Source: Paracoccus sp. MKU1 (GTDB lineage Bacteria; Pseudomonadota; Alphaproteobacteria; Rhodobacterales; Rhodobacteraceae). From it: DNA of 64,000 nt. Below are positions 8,492-18,188 of this stretch, piece after piece. Both the position numbers and the translations under genes were made by a program. Each line of letters opens with the position of its first letter. Within the stretch, counting starts at the first letter, position 1. The notes beneath the pieces are model-generated. The model was given only the letters and a program-made list of their open reading frames with translations. It ran no database searches and was not told the DNA's origin. The stretch spans positions 18,079 to 82,078 of the forward strand of contig NZ_LLWQ01000196.1 in assembly GCF_001447385.1 (NCBI RefSeq), in the 5' to 3' direction.

Positions 8492-9586
8492 TTACGCCTC
8501 GACCGCGTGGTTCTTGCGGTTCCAGCGGATCGAGGACCAGAACGAGATGCCGATCAGCGTCGCGCCGCCCAGGCCGGTGATGACCTCGGGGATATGCACC
8601 AGCGGCTGCACGAACATGATGACCGACAGCGCGATGATGGCATAGAAGGCGCCATGTTCGAGGAAGCGGTATTCGGCCAGCGTGCCGCGCTCGACCAGCA
8701 TGATGGTCATCGAGCGCACATACATGGCGCCGATACCCAGACCGATAGCGATGACGAACAGGTTATGGGTCAGCGCAAAGGCACCGATCACGCCGTCGAA
8801 GCTGAAGGACGCGTCCAGCACTTCCAGGTAAAGGAAGGCGCCGATGCCGCCCTTGGCGCCGGCCTGCATCGCCTCTTGCGAGCTGTCCAGCAGGCCGCCC
8901 AACACCTCGACCAGCAGGAAGGTCAGAAGGCCCCAGATCGCGGAATGGAAGAACACCTGCGAATCGGCGCCTTCGAGGAAGCGCGAGAAGATCAGCACCG
9001 TGACCAGCACCACCGCGACCTCGATGCCGCGGACGGTGGCATAGCGCTGCATGCGGCGCTCGAGCCAGCGCACCCAATGCACGTCCTTCTCGTGGTCGAA
9101 GAAGAAGCTGAGGCCGACCATCATCAGGAAGGTGCCGCCGAAGGCCGCGATGGGCAGGTGCGCGTCATGCATGATGCGCGAATATTCGTCGGGCTGGCTT
9201 GCGGCCAGGACCATCGCCTGCCAGGGGCCGATATTGGCGGCAACGACCACGATGAGCAGCGGAAAGACGATCCGCATGCCGAAGACGGCGATCAGGATGC
9301 CCCAGGTCAGGAAGCGGCGCTGCCACTTCGGGGTCATCTCCTTCAGCTTGTTGGCGTTGACGATGGCGTTGTCGAAGGAAAGCGAGATTTCCAGCACCGC
9401 CAGCACGGCACAGATGAAAAAGATCGTCAGCGTGCCGCCGACGGTCCCGGTGGTCTGCCATCCCAGCACCGCGCCCAAGGCCAGGCCAAGCACGGTGACG
9501 ATGAAAGACCACTTGAAATAGTGCAGGGTCGGACGATGGGTTCCATTCGTCGAGCCCCCCGCGGACGGGTTGTTTCCTTGCTGCAT
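8492..9586 (-). CDS. DUF475 (TerC-like) integral membrane protein
   Basis: A protein of 364 residues with about nine transmembrane segments. It contains the TerC-superfamily signature LEISLSFDNAIVNANKLKEM near residue 66 and a second acidic helix, LEVLDASFSFDGVIGAFALT, near residue 240. These paired acidic motifs occur in TerC and related metal-export proteins. The DUF475 subgroup has no firmly assigned function; a role in metal homeostasis or in loading metals onto exported enzymes is the usual hypothesis. It appears monocistronic with its own terminator. The 133 bases upstream hold nothing coding. Confidence 0.88.
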   Translation of the reverse strand: MQQGNNPSAGGSTNGTHRPTLHYFKWSFIVTVLGLALGAVLGWQTTGTVGGTLTIFFICAVLAVLEISLSFDNAIVNANKLKEMTPKWQRRFLTWGILIAVFGMRIVFPLLIVVVAANIGPWQAMVLAASQPDEYSRIMHDAHLPIAAFGGTFLMMVGLSFFFDHEKDVHWVRWLERRMQRYATVRGIEVAVVLVTVLIFSRFLEGADSQVFFHSAIWGLLTFLLVEVLGGLLDSSQEAMQAGAKGGIGAFLYLEVLDASFSFDGVIGAFALTHNLFVIAIGLGIGAMYVRSMTIMLVERGTLAEYRFLEHGAFYAIIALSVIMFVQPLVHIPEVITGLGGATLIGISFWSSIRWNRKNHAVEA

Positions 9587-9719
9587 GTCAGAACATGTCC
9601 AGGCGGCTGGTCAAAGATCGATGCCGACATCACGGACGTGCCGCCACGTCCGCCAGAGGGGCCCGGCCATCAAACTGCGTTCACGAAGACGCGAACGGCC
9701 AAAAGATGGCGAATCCGGA

Positions 9720-11150
9720 TCACGATTGCAAGAGCTCCGTATCGCTTGCGGCATTTTCTTGCGCGGACCGGGCCGGCACCAGCGCCGGCAGGGTGATGCG
9801 CGCCAGCAGGCCGCGCCCGCCGGCCCCCTCGTCCAGCACCAGCCGGCCGCCGAACAGGCCGGCGATCTCCAGCGCCACCGGCAGGCCCAGGCCCATGCCC
9901 GGCCCCGAGGTCTCGCCCCGGGCGAATCGGCTGACGGCGGCGGCGCGCGCCTCGGCCGGGATGCCGGGGCCGTTGTCCTCGACCTCCAGCACCGCGTCGC
10001 CGGCCTCGCGCCGGACGCGCACCGTCACCACCGCCGCGCGGCCGGCATGCAAAAGCGCGTTCGAGATCAGGTTGCTCAGCGCCTCGCCCATCAGCAGCGG
10101 CTCGGCCCGGACCGTGACCGGCCCCTCGCCCTCGAAGCCCAGGTCGATGCCGGCCTCGGCGGCGGCGGGGATGTGCTCGGCGGTCAGGTCGCGGGCCAGC
10201 GCCGCCAGGTCCAGCGGCGCGGCCAGCGCGGCGCCCTCGGCGGTATCGACCCGGGCCAGCAGCAGCAGTTGCGCCAGGATGCGCTCGGCATGGGCGACGG
10301 CTGCGTCGCCCTTGGCCGCGGCGGCCTGCGCCTCGGGCAGGGTCGCGGCCCGCGCCGCCAGCGCCAGCTGGGTGCGCACCACGGTCAGCGGCGTGCGCAG
10401 CTGGTGCCCGGCATTGCCGGTAAAGTTGCGCATCCCGTCCAGCGCCGCACCCAGCCGCCGCATGAAGCCGTTCACCGTGCCGACCAGCCCGCGCACCTCG
10501 GACGGCACCGGCGTCTCGATCGGGCTCAGGTCGTCGGGGCTGCGCGCGGCGATCTCCTCGCTCAGCCGATAAAGCGGGCGCAGGGACAGCGTCACCGCGA
10601 TCCAGACGATCAGCGCCGCACCGGCGATCATCAGCACCAGCCGCAGGGCCGAGCGCATCAGGATCGCCCGCGTCAGCTCGCGCCGGGCATTGGTGGTCTC
10701 GGCCACGGTGACGACGAAGGGCACCTCGTCGATGCCGGTCGAGGCGGCGCGGGCCAGGCTGGCGACCCGCACCGGCTCGCCCCGGAACACGTCATCGGCA
10801 TAGGCCGGCCCACCGCCCGGCCGCGCCGGCGCCATCGGCAGGTCGCCATAGCCGGTGACGATATGGCCGGGCGGGCCGTCCACGCGATAGAACACCCGGT
10901 CCTGCGCGGCGGAGCTCAGCATCTCCAGCGCGCCATAGGGGATTTCGATGGCGATGCGGCCCTGATCGTCCAGCGAGGCGCGCTCGGCGATCACCAGCGC
11001 CGAACCGGCCAGCACCCGGTCGGCCAGCGCATTGGCCATGCGCACCGCCTCGCGCCAGGTGTCGATCAGCGCCGCGGTTCCCAGCACCAGCGTTCCCATG
11101 AGCAGCCAGCCAAGCAGCCGGCGGCGCAGGGAAAACGGCCGCCGGATCAC
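9720..11150 (-). CDS. Sensor histidine kinase (TctE/QseC-like)
   Basis: A 476-residue two-component sensor. It has an N-terminal transmembrane helix, a periplasmic domain of about 130 residues, a second helix (LVLMIAGAALIVWIAVTLSL), a HAMP-like linker, a HisKA segment with the phospho-acceptor in GHQLRTPLTVV, and an HATPase domain with N-box (NALLHAG) and G-boxes (DNGPGIP, GMGLGLP). It overlaps the upstream response regulator gene by 4 bases and so is translationally coupled. The similarity to TctE, the divergent periplasmic binding protein gene and the nearby tctCBA genes suggest sensing of a carboxylate or of a metal complex; the ligand is not known. Confidence 0.88.
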   Translation of the reverse strand: MIRRPFSLRRRLLGWLLMGTLVLGTAALIDTWREAVRMANALADRVLAGSALVIAERASLDDQGRIAIEIPYGALEMLSSAAQDRVFYRVDGPPGHIVTGYGDLPMAPARPGGGPAYADDVFRGEPVRVASLARAASTGIDEVPFVVTVAETTNARRELTRAILMRSALRLVLMIAGAALIVWIAVTLSLRPLYRLSEEIAARSPDDLSPIETPVPSEVRGLVGTVNGFMRRLGAALDGMRNFTGNAGHQLRTPLTVVRTQLALAARAATLPEAQAAAAKGDAAVAHAERILAQLLLLARVDTAEGAALAAPLDLAALARDLTAEHIPAAAEAGIDLGFEGEGPVTVRAEPLLMGEALSNLISNALLHAGRAAVVTVRVRREAGDAVLEVEDNGPGIPAEARAAAVSRFARGETSGPGMGLGLPVALEIAGLFGGRLVLDEGAGGRGLLARITLPALVPARSAQENAASDTELLQS

Positions 11151-11818
11151 GGCGCCGCCCGGTCGAGGAAATAGCCGATGCCGCGCGCCGTCCTGACGGT
11201 CAGCCCCGCCGGCGCCAGCCGCTTGCGCAGCCGGCTGACATATTGCTCGATGGCATTGGCGGACAGGTCATCCTCCAGCGAGGTCAGCGACTGCACGATC
11301 GATTCGCGCGCCACCACCTTGCCGGCGCGCATGATCAGCAGCTCCAGCAGCCCGCGTTCGCGCGCCGGCAGGTCCAGCGGCTGGCCCGCCAGCAGAAAGC
11401 TGCGCGCGGTCTGGTCCAGCACCAGATCGCCGAAGCTGACCGTGGAGTTGCGCAAGCCCGCCTGACGGCGCAGCAGCGAGCGGATGCGGGCCTCGAACTC
11501 GCCGATGTCGAAGGGCTTCACCATGTAGTCGTCGGCGCCCAGGTCCAGCCCGCGCACCCGCTCCTCGGGCGCGCCGCGCGCGGTCAGGATCATCACCGCC
11601 GCCGGGTTGCGCCGCGCCCGCATGGCGCGCAGCACCTCCAGCCCGTCCATCTGCGGCAGGTTCAGGTCCAGGATCACCAGATCGAAACTTTCCGCCGCCG
11701 CCAGCGCCTCGGCCGAGGCGCCGTCATGCACCACGTCCACTGCATAGCCCGATTGCCGCAAAAGCGCGGTCAGCCCCTCGGCCAGCGACAGATTGTCCTC
11801 GACAAGCAGGATGCGCAT
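11147..11818 (-). CDS. OmpR/PhoB-type response regulator (TctD-like)
   Basis: A 223-residue regulator. The receiver domain has the acidic pocket LLVEDN at the N-terminus, the phosphorylatable Asp51 in LVILDLNLPQMDG and the conserved Lys in YMVKPF. The C-terminal winged helix ends RTARGIGYFLD. The start was placed at MRILLVEDN because it is the natural family start; an upstream extension is open but not family-like. It is the first gene of a two-gene operon with its kinase and is divergent from a periplasmic binding protein gene 79 bases away, its likely target. Confidence 0.9.
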   Translation of the reverse strand: MRILLVEDNLSLAEGLTALLRQSGYAVDVVHDGASAEALAAAESFDLVILDLNLPQMDGLEVLRAMRARRNPAAVMILTARGAPEERVRGLDLGADDYMVKPFDIGEFEARIRSLLRRQAGLRNSTVSFGDLVLDQTARSFLLAGQPLDLPARERGLLELLIMRAGKVVARESIVQSLTSLEDDLSANAIEQYVSRLRKRLAPAGLTVRTARGIGYFLDRAAP

Positions 11819-11897
11819 GGTTCCCCCCTTCCGCCCGCAGCCTAGCGGGGCGGCGCAGGCTTGTGAACGGGCTGCCGCTTTGGCAAAGTCGCCCATC

Positions 11898-12977
11898 ATG
11901 CGCCTGCTCGCCCGCCTCATGCCAGCCATCGCCGCAGCACTTGCGCTGTGGCCGGGCGGGGCATCGGCGCAGGTGACGCTGTTTCCCGCCCCGGCCGGCG
12001 ACGGGCGTGAGCTGTCGGTCTATTCCTCGCTCGACGACGATCTGGCCGCACCGCTGATCGCCGCCTTCCAAAGCCGTCATCCCGGCGTCGCCGTGCGCTA
12101 CGAGAACCTGCTGACGACCGAGCTTCACGACCGCATCGTTGCCGAGACGCAGGCGGGCGGCGGCACGGCGGATTTCGCCTTTTCCTCGGCCATGGACTTG
12201 CAGGTCAAGCTGGCCAATGACGGCTTCGCCCGGCCGGTCGAGACGCCGGACACCCCCGACTGGCCCGGCTGGGCGAACTGGCGCGACACCGCCTATGCGC
12301 TGACCTTCGAGCCGGCGGTCTTTGCCTATCACAAGCCCAGCTTCGCCAGACAGGAACCGCCCGCCACCCGCGCCGACCTGATGCAATGGATGGCCGAGCA
12401 CCCGGACGAGGCGCAGGGCCGGATCGGCACCTATGACGTGGCGCGCTCGGGCGTGGGCTATCTGTTCCTGGCCCGCGACCAGGAGCTTTATCCCGGCATC
12501 TGGTCGGTGGTGCAGGCGATGGGCCAAGCGGGCGTGCAGCAATTCCCGACCTCGGCCGAGCTGCTGGAGCGGATCGCCGACGGACGGCTGGCGGTGGGCT
12601 ACAACCTGCTCGGCTCCTATGCCGCCGACTGGGCGCGCCGGCATCCCGACGTGGGGGTGATCCTGCCCCGCGACTTTACCGTGGTCGTCTCGCGCGTGGC
12701 GCTGGTGCCGGCGGCGGCCCGCCAGCCCGGGCTGGGCGCGGATTTCCTGGCCTTCCTGATGTCGCCCGAGGGGCAGAGCCTGCTGTCGCGCACCCTGCGG
12801 CTTTCGGCCGTCAGCCTTGAGGTCGCGGGCCAGCCCGGCCCGGCGGGCGGCATGCAGGACCTGGCGGGGCTGCGGCTGAAACCGGTGCCGGTCAGCCCCG
12901 GGCTTCTGGCCTATCTGGACCAGGCGACGCGGGCCAGGCTGCTGGCGCGCTGGAACAAGGCGCTGGCCGGAGAATAA
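11898..12977 (+). CDS. Periplasmic ABC-type substrate-binding protein
   Basis: A 359-residue protein with a Sec signal peptide ending ...PGGASAQ and a type-2 periplasmic binding fold (SVYSSLDDDLAAPLIAAFQ, then SRHPGVAVRYENL-like). It resembles the AfuA/FutA ferric-ion binding group. No ATPase or permease follows it. Isolated binding proteins divergent from a TctDE-like system often serve as the sensory partner of the kinase rather than as a transporter component; that reading is inferred from layout. It ends about 170 bases before tctC. Confidence 0.82.
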   Translation: MRLLARLMPAIAAALALWPGGASAQVTLFPAPAGDGRELSVYSSLDDDLAAPLIAAFQSRHPGVAVRYENLLTTELHDRIVAETQAGGGTADFAFSSAMDLQVKLANDGFARPVETPDTPDWPGWANWRDTAYALTFEPAVFAYHKPSFARQEPPATRADLMQWMAEHPDEAQGRIGTYDVARSGVGYLFLARDQELYPGIWSVVQAMGQAGVQQFPTSAELLERIADGRLAVGYNLLGSYAADWARRHPDVGVILPRDFTVVVSRVALVPAAARQPGLGADFLAFLMSPEGQSLLSRTLRLSAVSLEVAGQPGPAGGMQDLAGLRLKPVPVSPGLLAYLDQATRARLLARWNKALAGE

Positions 12978-13029
12978 TTTTCGCCGCGATGTCAGGTCCA
13001 TGACAGCTTTCTGTGCTGGAAAGGCACGG

Positions 13030-13085
13030 GGCCCGCCTGCGTGCGGGCCTGCGGAGGACGCCCGCATTCCGGGAGAGATGCGGGC
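13030..13085 (+). promoter_or_regulatory. Two adjacent, mutually exclusive hairpins in the tctC leader
   Basis: Hairpin 1 pairs GGCCCGC (13030-13036) with GCGGGCC (13043-13049). Hairpin 2 pairs GCCCGCAT (13060-13067) with ATGCGGGC (13078-13085). The 3' arm of hairpin 1 is also complementary to the 5' arm of hairpin 2, so an alternative fold exists, as in attenuators and riboswitch-like leaders. Both lie 65-120 bases upstream of tctC. A regulatory role is inferred. Confidence 0.35.
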
Positions 13086-13149
13086 CAGAGCCAGAAAATA
13101 CGGATAACGGGACCGGCGCAGATGCGTCCGGCCGATGCGGAGGAAGACC

Positions 13150-14091
13150 ATGAAGCAATTCGTTCTCGCCAGCCTGTTCGCGGCCGCCACGGCCCTGCCG
13201 GCCATGGCCGATTACACCATCATCGCCCCGGCCAATCCCGGCGGCGGCTGGGACCAGACCGCGCGCACCATGCAGACCGTGCTGCAAGAGGAAGGCATCT
13301 CGAAATCGGTGCAGGTGCAGAACGTGCCCGGCGCCGGCGGCACCATCGGCCTGGCCCAATTCGCCAGCCAGAACAAGGGCAATCCCAGCGCGCTGATCGT
13401 CGGCGGCTATGTGATGGTCGGCGCCATCCTGACCAACAATTCGCCCGTCTCGCTCAAGGACGTGACGCCCATCGCGCGGCTGACCGGCGAATACGAGGCG
13501 ATCGTGGTTCCCGCCGCCTCGCCCATCCAGGACATCGCCGGGCTGATCGAGGCGCTGAAGGCCGATCCCGGCGCGGTCAGCTGGGCGGGCGGCTCGGCCG
13601 GCGGCACCGACCATATCGCCGTGGGCCTGATCGCCAAGGCGGCCGGCGTCGATCCGACCAAGATCAACTACATCGCCTATTCCGGCGGCGGCGAGGCGCT
13701 GGCGGCGATCCTGGGCAACCAGGTGACGGCCGGCATCTCCTCGCTGGGCGAGTTCGAGGCGCAGATCCAGGCCGGCACGCTGCGCCTGCTGGCCGTGACC
13801 GCGCCCGAGCGGCTCGAGGGCGTCGATGCCCCCACCCTGCAAGAGGCCGGTCTGGACGTGGTGCTGGAGAATTGGCGCATGGTCGCCGCCGCGCCGGGCC
13901 TGTCGGACGAGCAGAAGGCCCAGGTTACCGCCGATATCGAGAAGATGGCCAAGTCGGAAAACTGGCAAAAACAGCTGTCCGACAAGGGCTGGATGGACAC
14001 CTATCTGGCCGGTCCCGATTTTGAGGCCCAGCTTGAACAGGACGTGACCTCGACCGAGGCGATCCTCAAGGACATCGGTCTGGTGAAATGA
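13150..14091 (+). CDS. tctC: Tripartite tricarboxylate transporter, periplasmic binding protein
   Basis: A 313-residue protein with a clear signal peptide ([20 protein letters not shown]) followed by the TctC/Bug fold. The Bug signature around [12 protein letters not shown] and [16 protein letters not shown] forms the ligand-carboxylate loop. Bug proteins capture citrate, tartrate, aromatic acids or similar anions and hand them to TctAB. The start is preceded by GGAGGAAG; an upstream in-frame ATG is less suitable. It overlaps tctB by 4 bases. The ligand is not readable. Confidence 0.92.
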   Translation: MKQFVLASLFAAATALPAMADYTIIAPANPGGGWDQTARTMQTVLQEEGISKSVQVQNVPGAGGTIGLAQFASQNKGNPSALIVGGYVMVGAILTNNSPVSLKDVTPIARLTGEYEAIVVPAASPIQDIAGLIEALKADPGAVSWAGGSAGGTDHIAVGLIAKAAGVDPTKINYIAYSGGGEALAAILGNQVTAGISSLGEFEAQIQAGTLRLLAVTAPERLEGVDAPTLQEAGLDVVLENWRMVAAAPGLSDEQKAQVTADIEKMAKSENWQKQLSDKGWMDTYLAGPDFEAQLEQDVTSTEAILKDIGLVK

Positions 14092-14582
14092 GCGTCAATC
14101 GCCATGAACCGCCGCGCCGCCGGGATACGGCGGCGCTGATCATCGCCGCCGGGCTGGTGGTGATCGGCGGCGTGATGCTGTGGGACAGCGCACGCCTTGC
14201 CGATCTGGGCGGCTATTCCGGCGTCGGCCCCGCCAGCGTGCCGCGCGTCGTCGGCTTCGCGCTGATGGGCCTTGCGGCCTGGACCGCCATCGAGGCGCTG
14301 CGCGGCGATTTCCCCCAACGCGCGCCGCAGAACGCCCCGCCGGTCCTGTGGATCGTGGCGGGTCTGGCGGCGCAGCTGATGCTGCTGCATGTCGCGGGCT
14401 TTTCCATCGCGACCGGCATCCTCTTCGCCTTTACCGCGCGGGCCTTCGGCAAGCGCAACCTGGCGATGACCATTCCCATCGGCATCGTCTTCGCCTTCGT
14501 GGTCTGGGCGATCTTCTCGCAACTTCTGATGCTGCACCTGCCCGCCGGGCCGCTTGAGCATCTGATCTTTCCGCGGGGCTGA
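14088..14582 (+). CDS. tctB: Tripartite tricarboxylate transporter, small membrane subunit
   Basis: A protein of 164 residues with four transmembrane helices, typical of the poorly conserved TctB family (for example the GYSGVGPASVPRVVGFALMG segment after the first helix). It pairs with TctA in the inner membrane. It starts inside the tctC stop (ATGA) and is followed by tctA after three bases, a tight operon. Confidence 0.9.
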   Translation: MSVNRHEPPRRRDTAALIIAAGLVVIGGVMLWDSARLADLGGYSGVGPASVPRVVGFALMGLAAWTAIEALRGDFPQRAPQNAPPVLWIVAGLAAQLMLLHVAGFSIATGILFAFTARAFGKRNLAMTIPIGIVFAFVVWAIFSQLLMLHLPAGPLEHLIFPRG

Positions 14583-14585
14583 GCG

Positions 14586-16103
14586 ATGAGCGCGTTCGAA
14601 TTCCTGATGCAGGGGCTCGGCACCGCCGCTGACCCGATGATGCTGCTTTACGCGCTGATCGGCGTGACGCTGGGCACCGCCGTCGGCGTCCTGCCCGGCA
14701 TCGGCCCGGCGCTGACCGTGGCGCTGCTGCTGCCCGTCACCTACCGGCTGGACCCGGCCGGCTCGCTCATCATGTTCGCCGGCATCTATTACGGCGGCAT
14801 GTATGGCGGCTCGACCACCTCGATCCTGCTGAACACGCCGGGCGAAAGCGCCTCGATCATCACCGCGCTGGAAGGCAACAAGATGGCCCGCAAGGGGCGC
14901 GGCGGACCGGCGCTGGCCACTGCCGCCATCGGCAGCTTCATCGCCGGTCTGATCGCGACGCTGCTGCTGGCCTTCCTGGCGCCCAGCATCGTCAAGCTGG
15001 CGCTGGTCTTCGGCCCGCGCGAATATTTCGCGCTGATGGTGCTGGCCTTCGTCACCGTCTCGGCCGCGTTCGGTGATTCGGCGCTGCGCGGGCTGACCTC
15101 GCTGTTCCTGGGCCTGGCGCTGGCCTGCGTCGGCATCGACCAGCTCACCGGCCAGGCGCGGCTGTCCTTCGGCGTGCCCGAACTGCTGGACGGAATCGAG
15201 GTCACCACCATGGCCGTCGCCATGTTCGCCGTGGGCGAAGCGCTGTTCATCGCCGGCCAGCGCGTGCAGGTCGAGGACGAGGTGACCGCCGTCAAGGGCT
15301 CGATCTGGATGAACCGCCGCGACTGGGCGCGGTCGTGGAAGCCCTGGCTGCGCGGCACCTTCATCGGCTTTCCCATCGGCGCCATGCCGGCGGGCGGGGC
15401 CGAGATCGGCACCTTCCTGTCCTATGCCACCGAAAAGAAGCTGACCAAGCACCCCGAGGAATTCGGCAACGGCGCCATCGAGGGCGTCGCTGGTCCCGAG
15501 GCCGCGAACAACGCCTCGGCCGCCGGCACGCTGGTGCCCTTGCTGACGCTGGGCCTGCCGACCTCGGCCACGGCGGCGATCATGCTGGCCGGTTTCCAGC
15601 AGTTCGGTCTGCAACCCGGCCCGCTGCTTTTCGCGACCAACCCGACGCTGGTCTGGGGACTGATCGCCTCGCTGCTGATCGCGAACGCGATGCTGCTGGT
15701 GCTGAACCTGCCGCTGATCGGGCTGTGGGTAAAGCTGCTGACGGTGCCGAAACCCTGGCTTTACGCCGGCATCCTGCTGTTCGCGACGCTGGGCACCATC
15801 GGCGCCAACCCCTCGGCCTTCGAGCTGGGGATGCTCTTGGCCTTCGGCGTGCTGGGCTATGTGATGCGGCTGTTCGGCTATCCGATCGCGCCCATCGTCG
15901 TCGGCCTGATCCTGGGCCCGATGGCCGAGCAACAGCTGCGCCGGGCGCTGTCGATCAGCCAGGGCGACTGGACCACGCTGGTGCAATCGCCCATCGCCGC
16001 CGTGCTTCTGGGCATCGCCGCGCTGGCGCTGATCGTGCCGCTGATCCTGCGCGCCCGCGGCAAGGGCGAAGTCCTGAGCCAACTGGCCGGCGAGGAAGAC
16101 TGA
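14586..16103 (+). CDS. tctA: Tripartite tricarboxylate transporter, large membrane subunit
   Basis: A protein of 505 residues with about twelve transmembrane helices. It carries TctA signatures: [18 protein letters not shown] near residue 40, [20 protein letters not shown] near residue 68 and a later [12 protein letters not shown]. It forms the cation-coupled translocation pathway for the ligand delivered by TctC. It is the last gene of tctCBA and is followed by a hairpin. Confidence 0.93.
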   Translation: MSAFEFLMQGLGTAADPMMLLYALIGVTLGTAVGVLPGIGPALTVALLLPVTYRLDPAGSLIMFAGIYYGGMYGGSTTSILLNTPGESASIITALEGNKMARKGRGGPALATAAIGSFIAGLIATLLLAFLAPSIVKLALVFGPREYFALMVLAFVTVSAAFGDSALRGLTSLFLGLALACVGIDQLTGQARLSFGVPELLDGIEVTTMAVAMFAVGEALFIAGQRVQVEDEVTAVKGSIWMNRRDWARSWKPWLRGTFIGFPIGAMPAGGAEIGTFLSYATEKKLTKHPEEFGNGAIEGVAGPEAANNASAAGTLVPLLTLGLPTSATAAIMLAGFQQFGLQPGPLLFATNPTLVWGLIASLLIANAMLLVLNLPLIGLWVKLLTVPKPWLYAGILLFATLGTIGANPSAFELGMLLAFGVLGYVMRLFGYPIAPIVVGLILGPMAEQQLRRALSISQGDWTTLVQSPIAAVLLGIAALALIVPLILRARGKGEVLSQLAGEED

Positions 16104-16114
16104 CCGAAAGAACC

Positions 16115-16139
16115 GCCCCGGCCCCGCAAGGGCCGGGGC
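16115..16139 (+). terminator. Terminator-like hairpin after tctA
   Basis: A G+C-rich 9-bp perfect stem (CCCCGGCCC / GGGCCGGGG, extended by one G-C pair) with a 5-base loop lies 12 bases after the tctA stop. No T-run follows, so it may act with Rho or as an mRNA 3' end stabiliser. Confidence 0.6.
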
Positions 16140-16247
16140 CTGCCATGTGCTGGCGGCATGGCCGCCTTGCCCTTTTGCCGCGTTGCGGCAAGGCTGCGCA
16201 GAGCCCATCTGTCTGTCATCGGAAACGATCTACAGACAGGCAGAAAA

Positions 16248-16403
16248 ATGCACCGCGCTTATCATTCCATCGCCTCGGCCCTCTCGACCCTGCGGGCCGC
16301 CATCGCCGTCGCCTCGGCGACAGAAGCGCATCGCCACCCCGCCGCCGCCGACCTCCGCCGCCTGGGCATCGACGCGACGAAATTCAACGCGATCCACCTC
16401 TGA
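16248..16403 (+). CDS. Small DUF1127-like protein
   Basis: A 51-codon frame starting at ATG with an AGACAGG sequence upstream. The protein is basic and Ala/Arg-rich and ends ADLRRLGIDATKFNAIHL, which resembles the ...LRDLGLTRxDI tail of DUF1127 proteins. DUF1127 proteins are common small alphaproteobacterial proteins; some bind RNA and affect phosphate or carbon metabolism. Family membership is suggestive only. Confidence 0.45.
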   Translation: MHRAYHSIASALSTLRAAIAVASATEAHRHPAAADLRRLGIDATKFNAIHL

Positions 16404-16501
16404 TCCGCCCGTCGCTCCGGTACTGACCGCACCAGAGCCGGCCCCACCCCGTCCGTCCGCTTGCCTCGCGCCCCTCGCTTGGGGACGCGCGGCAGAGCGG
16501 T

Positions 16502-16762
16502 TCACCACAGATGGCGGCGCAATGCGTCGCCTTCCTGCGAAGGGCTGGCCGTGTCGCTGCGCGTGTCGGCCACGCCGATGTCGCGCAACAGATGCTCCGG
16601 CAGATCGGCCAGCGCCTTGCGCGTCGCGGGATGGTCCAGCGCCGCCATGCGGTCGATACAGGGCGATAGGCTGGGCTTATCGCGACGCAGCACACCGAAA
16701 AGCAGCCGGGTCAGGCCCGGCAGGAAGGGGCGTTGGCGCTCGCATACGGAATTATTGGACAT
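16502..16762 (-). CDS. DUF1127 domain small protein
   Basis: An 86-residue protein with the DUF1127 core ALADLPEHLLRDIGVAD in its middle. The start has an excellent AAGGAGG site about 7 bases upstream, better than the ATG eight codons earlier. It is divergent from a GcvA-like LysR regulator 104 bases away, an arrangement often seen in Rhodobacteraceae, so the LysR protein may control it. Molecular function is unknown. Confidence 0.75.
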   Translation of the reverse strand: MSNNSVCERQRPFLPGLTRLLFGVLRRDKPSLSPCIDRMAALDHPATRKALADLPEHLLRDIGVADTRSDTASPSQEGDALRRHLW

Positions 16763-16866
16763 TTTTGCCCTCCTTTCGGTGATCATGGTTGATCCACGAC
16801 CCGATCATGCTAGGTTTCCGCGGCAATGACCAACAAAGCCTCGGCAAGCACATATAAGGCAGGCTT

Positions 16867-17751
16867 ATGTCCATTCCTCCGCTCGCCGCCCTGCGCGCCT
16901 TCGAGGCGGTGGCGCGGCATCTGAGCTTCACCCGCGCCGCCGAGGAACTGGGCATGACCCAGGCCGCCGTCAGCTATCAGATCCGCCTGCTGGAGGAACG
17001 GCTGGCCACGCCGCTATTCCTGCGCAAGCCGCGCGGGATCGTGCTGACCGAGACCGGGGCGCTGTTCGCCCGGCCGACCATCGACGCCTTCGACATGCTG
17101 CGCGAGGCCTATGCCGACCCTTCGGCGGATTCGGTCTCGACCCTGTCGATCTCGACCGTGCCGACCTTTGCCGGGGCCTGGCTGTCGCCGCGGCTGGGCA
17201 AGTTCCAGATGAACCACCCGAACCTGGCCGTGCGGCTGGAGACCAGCGACAATCTGGTCGATTTCGGGCGCGAAGACATCACCGTCGCCATCCGCGCCGG
17301 CGAGGGCGGCTGGCCGGGGGTCGAGGAGCATTGCCTGATGCCCATCGAATACACGCCCATGCTGTCGCCCGAACTGGCGAAAAAGCATGAGCTGCGCGAA
17401 CCGGCCGACCTGCTGAAGCTGCCGCTGCTGGACCGCGTGGACCCGAACTGGGCGGTCTGGATGCGCGAGGCAGGGGTGGATTTCTGGGAAACCCCGCCCC
17501 GGCCGGGGCTGACGCTTTCGACCGACCTGCACGAGGCGCGGGCGGCGCTGGAAGGTTACGGCGTCGCGCTGCTGACGCCACGCTTCTTCCGCTTCGAGCT
17601 GGCGACGGGCAGCCTGATCCAGCCCTTTCCGCTGGTGGCGAAGAACGGCCGCAGCTTCTGGCTGGTCTATCCCAAGGGCCGCCGCAACCGTCCCGCGATC
17701 CGCAAGTTCCGCGCCTTCCTGCTGGACGAGATCGCCCGCGATCCGGGCTAG
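16867..17751 (+). CDS. LysR-family regulator (GcvA-like)
   Basis: A 294-residue LysR protein. It has an N-terminal winged helix (LAALRAFEAVARHLSFTRAA, AVSYQIRLLEERL) and a type-2 periplasmic-binding-like effector domain. The GcvA-type features include SISTVPTFAGAWLSPRLGKF and the DLVDFGREDITVAIRAGEG-like segment. It is divergent from a DUF1127 gene and convergent with the PACE exporter gene, overlapping its stop by 4 bases. Effector unknown. Confidence 0.88.
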   Translation: MSIPPLAALRAFEAVARHLSFTRAAEELGMTQAAVSYQIRLLEERLATPLFLRKPRGIVLTETGALFARPTIDAFDMLREAYADPSADSVSTLSISTVPTFAGAWLSPRLGKFQMNHPNLAVRLETSDNLVDFGREDITVAIRAGEGGWPGVEEHCLMPIEYTPMLSPELAKKHELREPADLLKLPLLDRVDPNWAVWMREAGVDFWETPPRPGLTLSTDLHEARAALEGYGVALLTPRFFRFELATGSLIQPFPLVAKNGRSFWLVYPKGRRNRPAIRKFRAFLLDEIARDPG

Positions 17752-18188
17752 GCCGGCTGCCCGCGCGGCATCTCGGGCAGCGGAAAGACCCGGTCATAGA
17801 CGACGTTGAAGACGAAGTTGTAGACCAGATAAAAGGCCACGATGAACAGGTCCAGAAGCAGCGTCTGCCACAGCGTCATGCCCAGATACCAGGCCATCGG
17901 CGGCAAGAGCATGACCAGCAGGCCCAATTCGAACAGCACGGTATGCAGCAGCCGGTGATGCACCGCCTTGTGGACATGCCCCACCCAGCGCCGCATGGCG
18001 TGGTCGAAGCCCAGGTTGAAGACAAAGGTCCAGACCGTGGCCAGCGTCGCGGCTCCGATCCCCACCACGCCCATGTCCAGCATCGGCTTGTCGTAAAGCC
18101 AGGCGGCTGCCGGAGTGATGATCGCAAGGCCGATGATCTCGAACATCAGCGCATGCCGCACCCGGTCGGGGAAACTGCGCATCGTCAT
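17748..18188 (-). CDS. PACE-family multidrug/biocide efflux transporter
   Basis: A 146-residue protein with four transmembrane helices arranged as two BTP (bacterial transmembrane pair) repeats. The first contains ALMFEIIGLAIITPAAAWLY and the second LLHTVLFELGLLVMLLPP. The conserved acidic residue (Glu in FEI) and Asn in VFN match the proton-coupled AceI-type exporters of short-chain diamines, chlorhexidine and other biocides. A LysR gene lies divergently 94 bases away, the usual arrangement for induced PACE genes. Confidence 0.88.
   Translation of the reverse strand: MTMRSFPDRVRHALMFEIIGLAIITPAAAWLYDKPMLDMGVVGIGAATLATVWTFVFNLGFDHAMRRWVGHVHKAVHHRLLHTVLFELGLLVMLLPPMAWYLGMTLWQTLLLDLFIVAFYLVYNFVFNVVYDRVFPLPEMPRGQPA

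Noticed and set aside
13935..16210. Long leftward open frame antisense to tctB and tctA
   Set aside because: The composition is Gln/Arg/His-rich with no motif, and it overlaps well-supported membrane genes for its full length.
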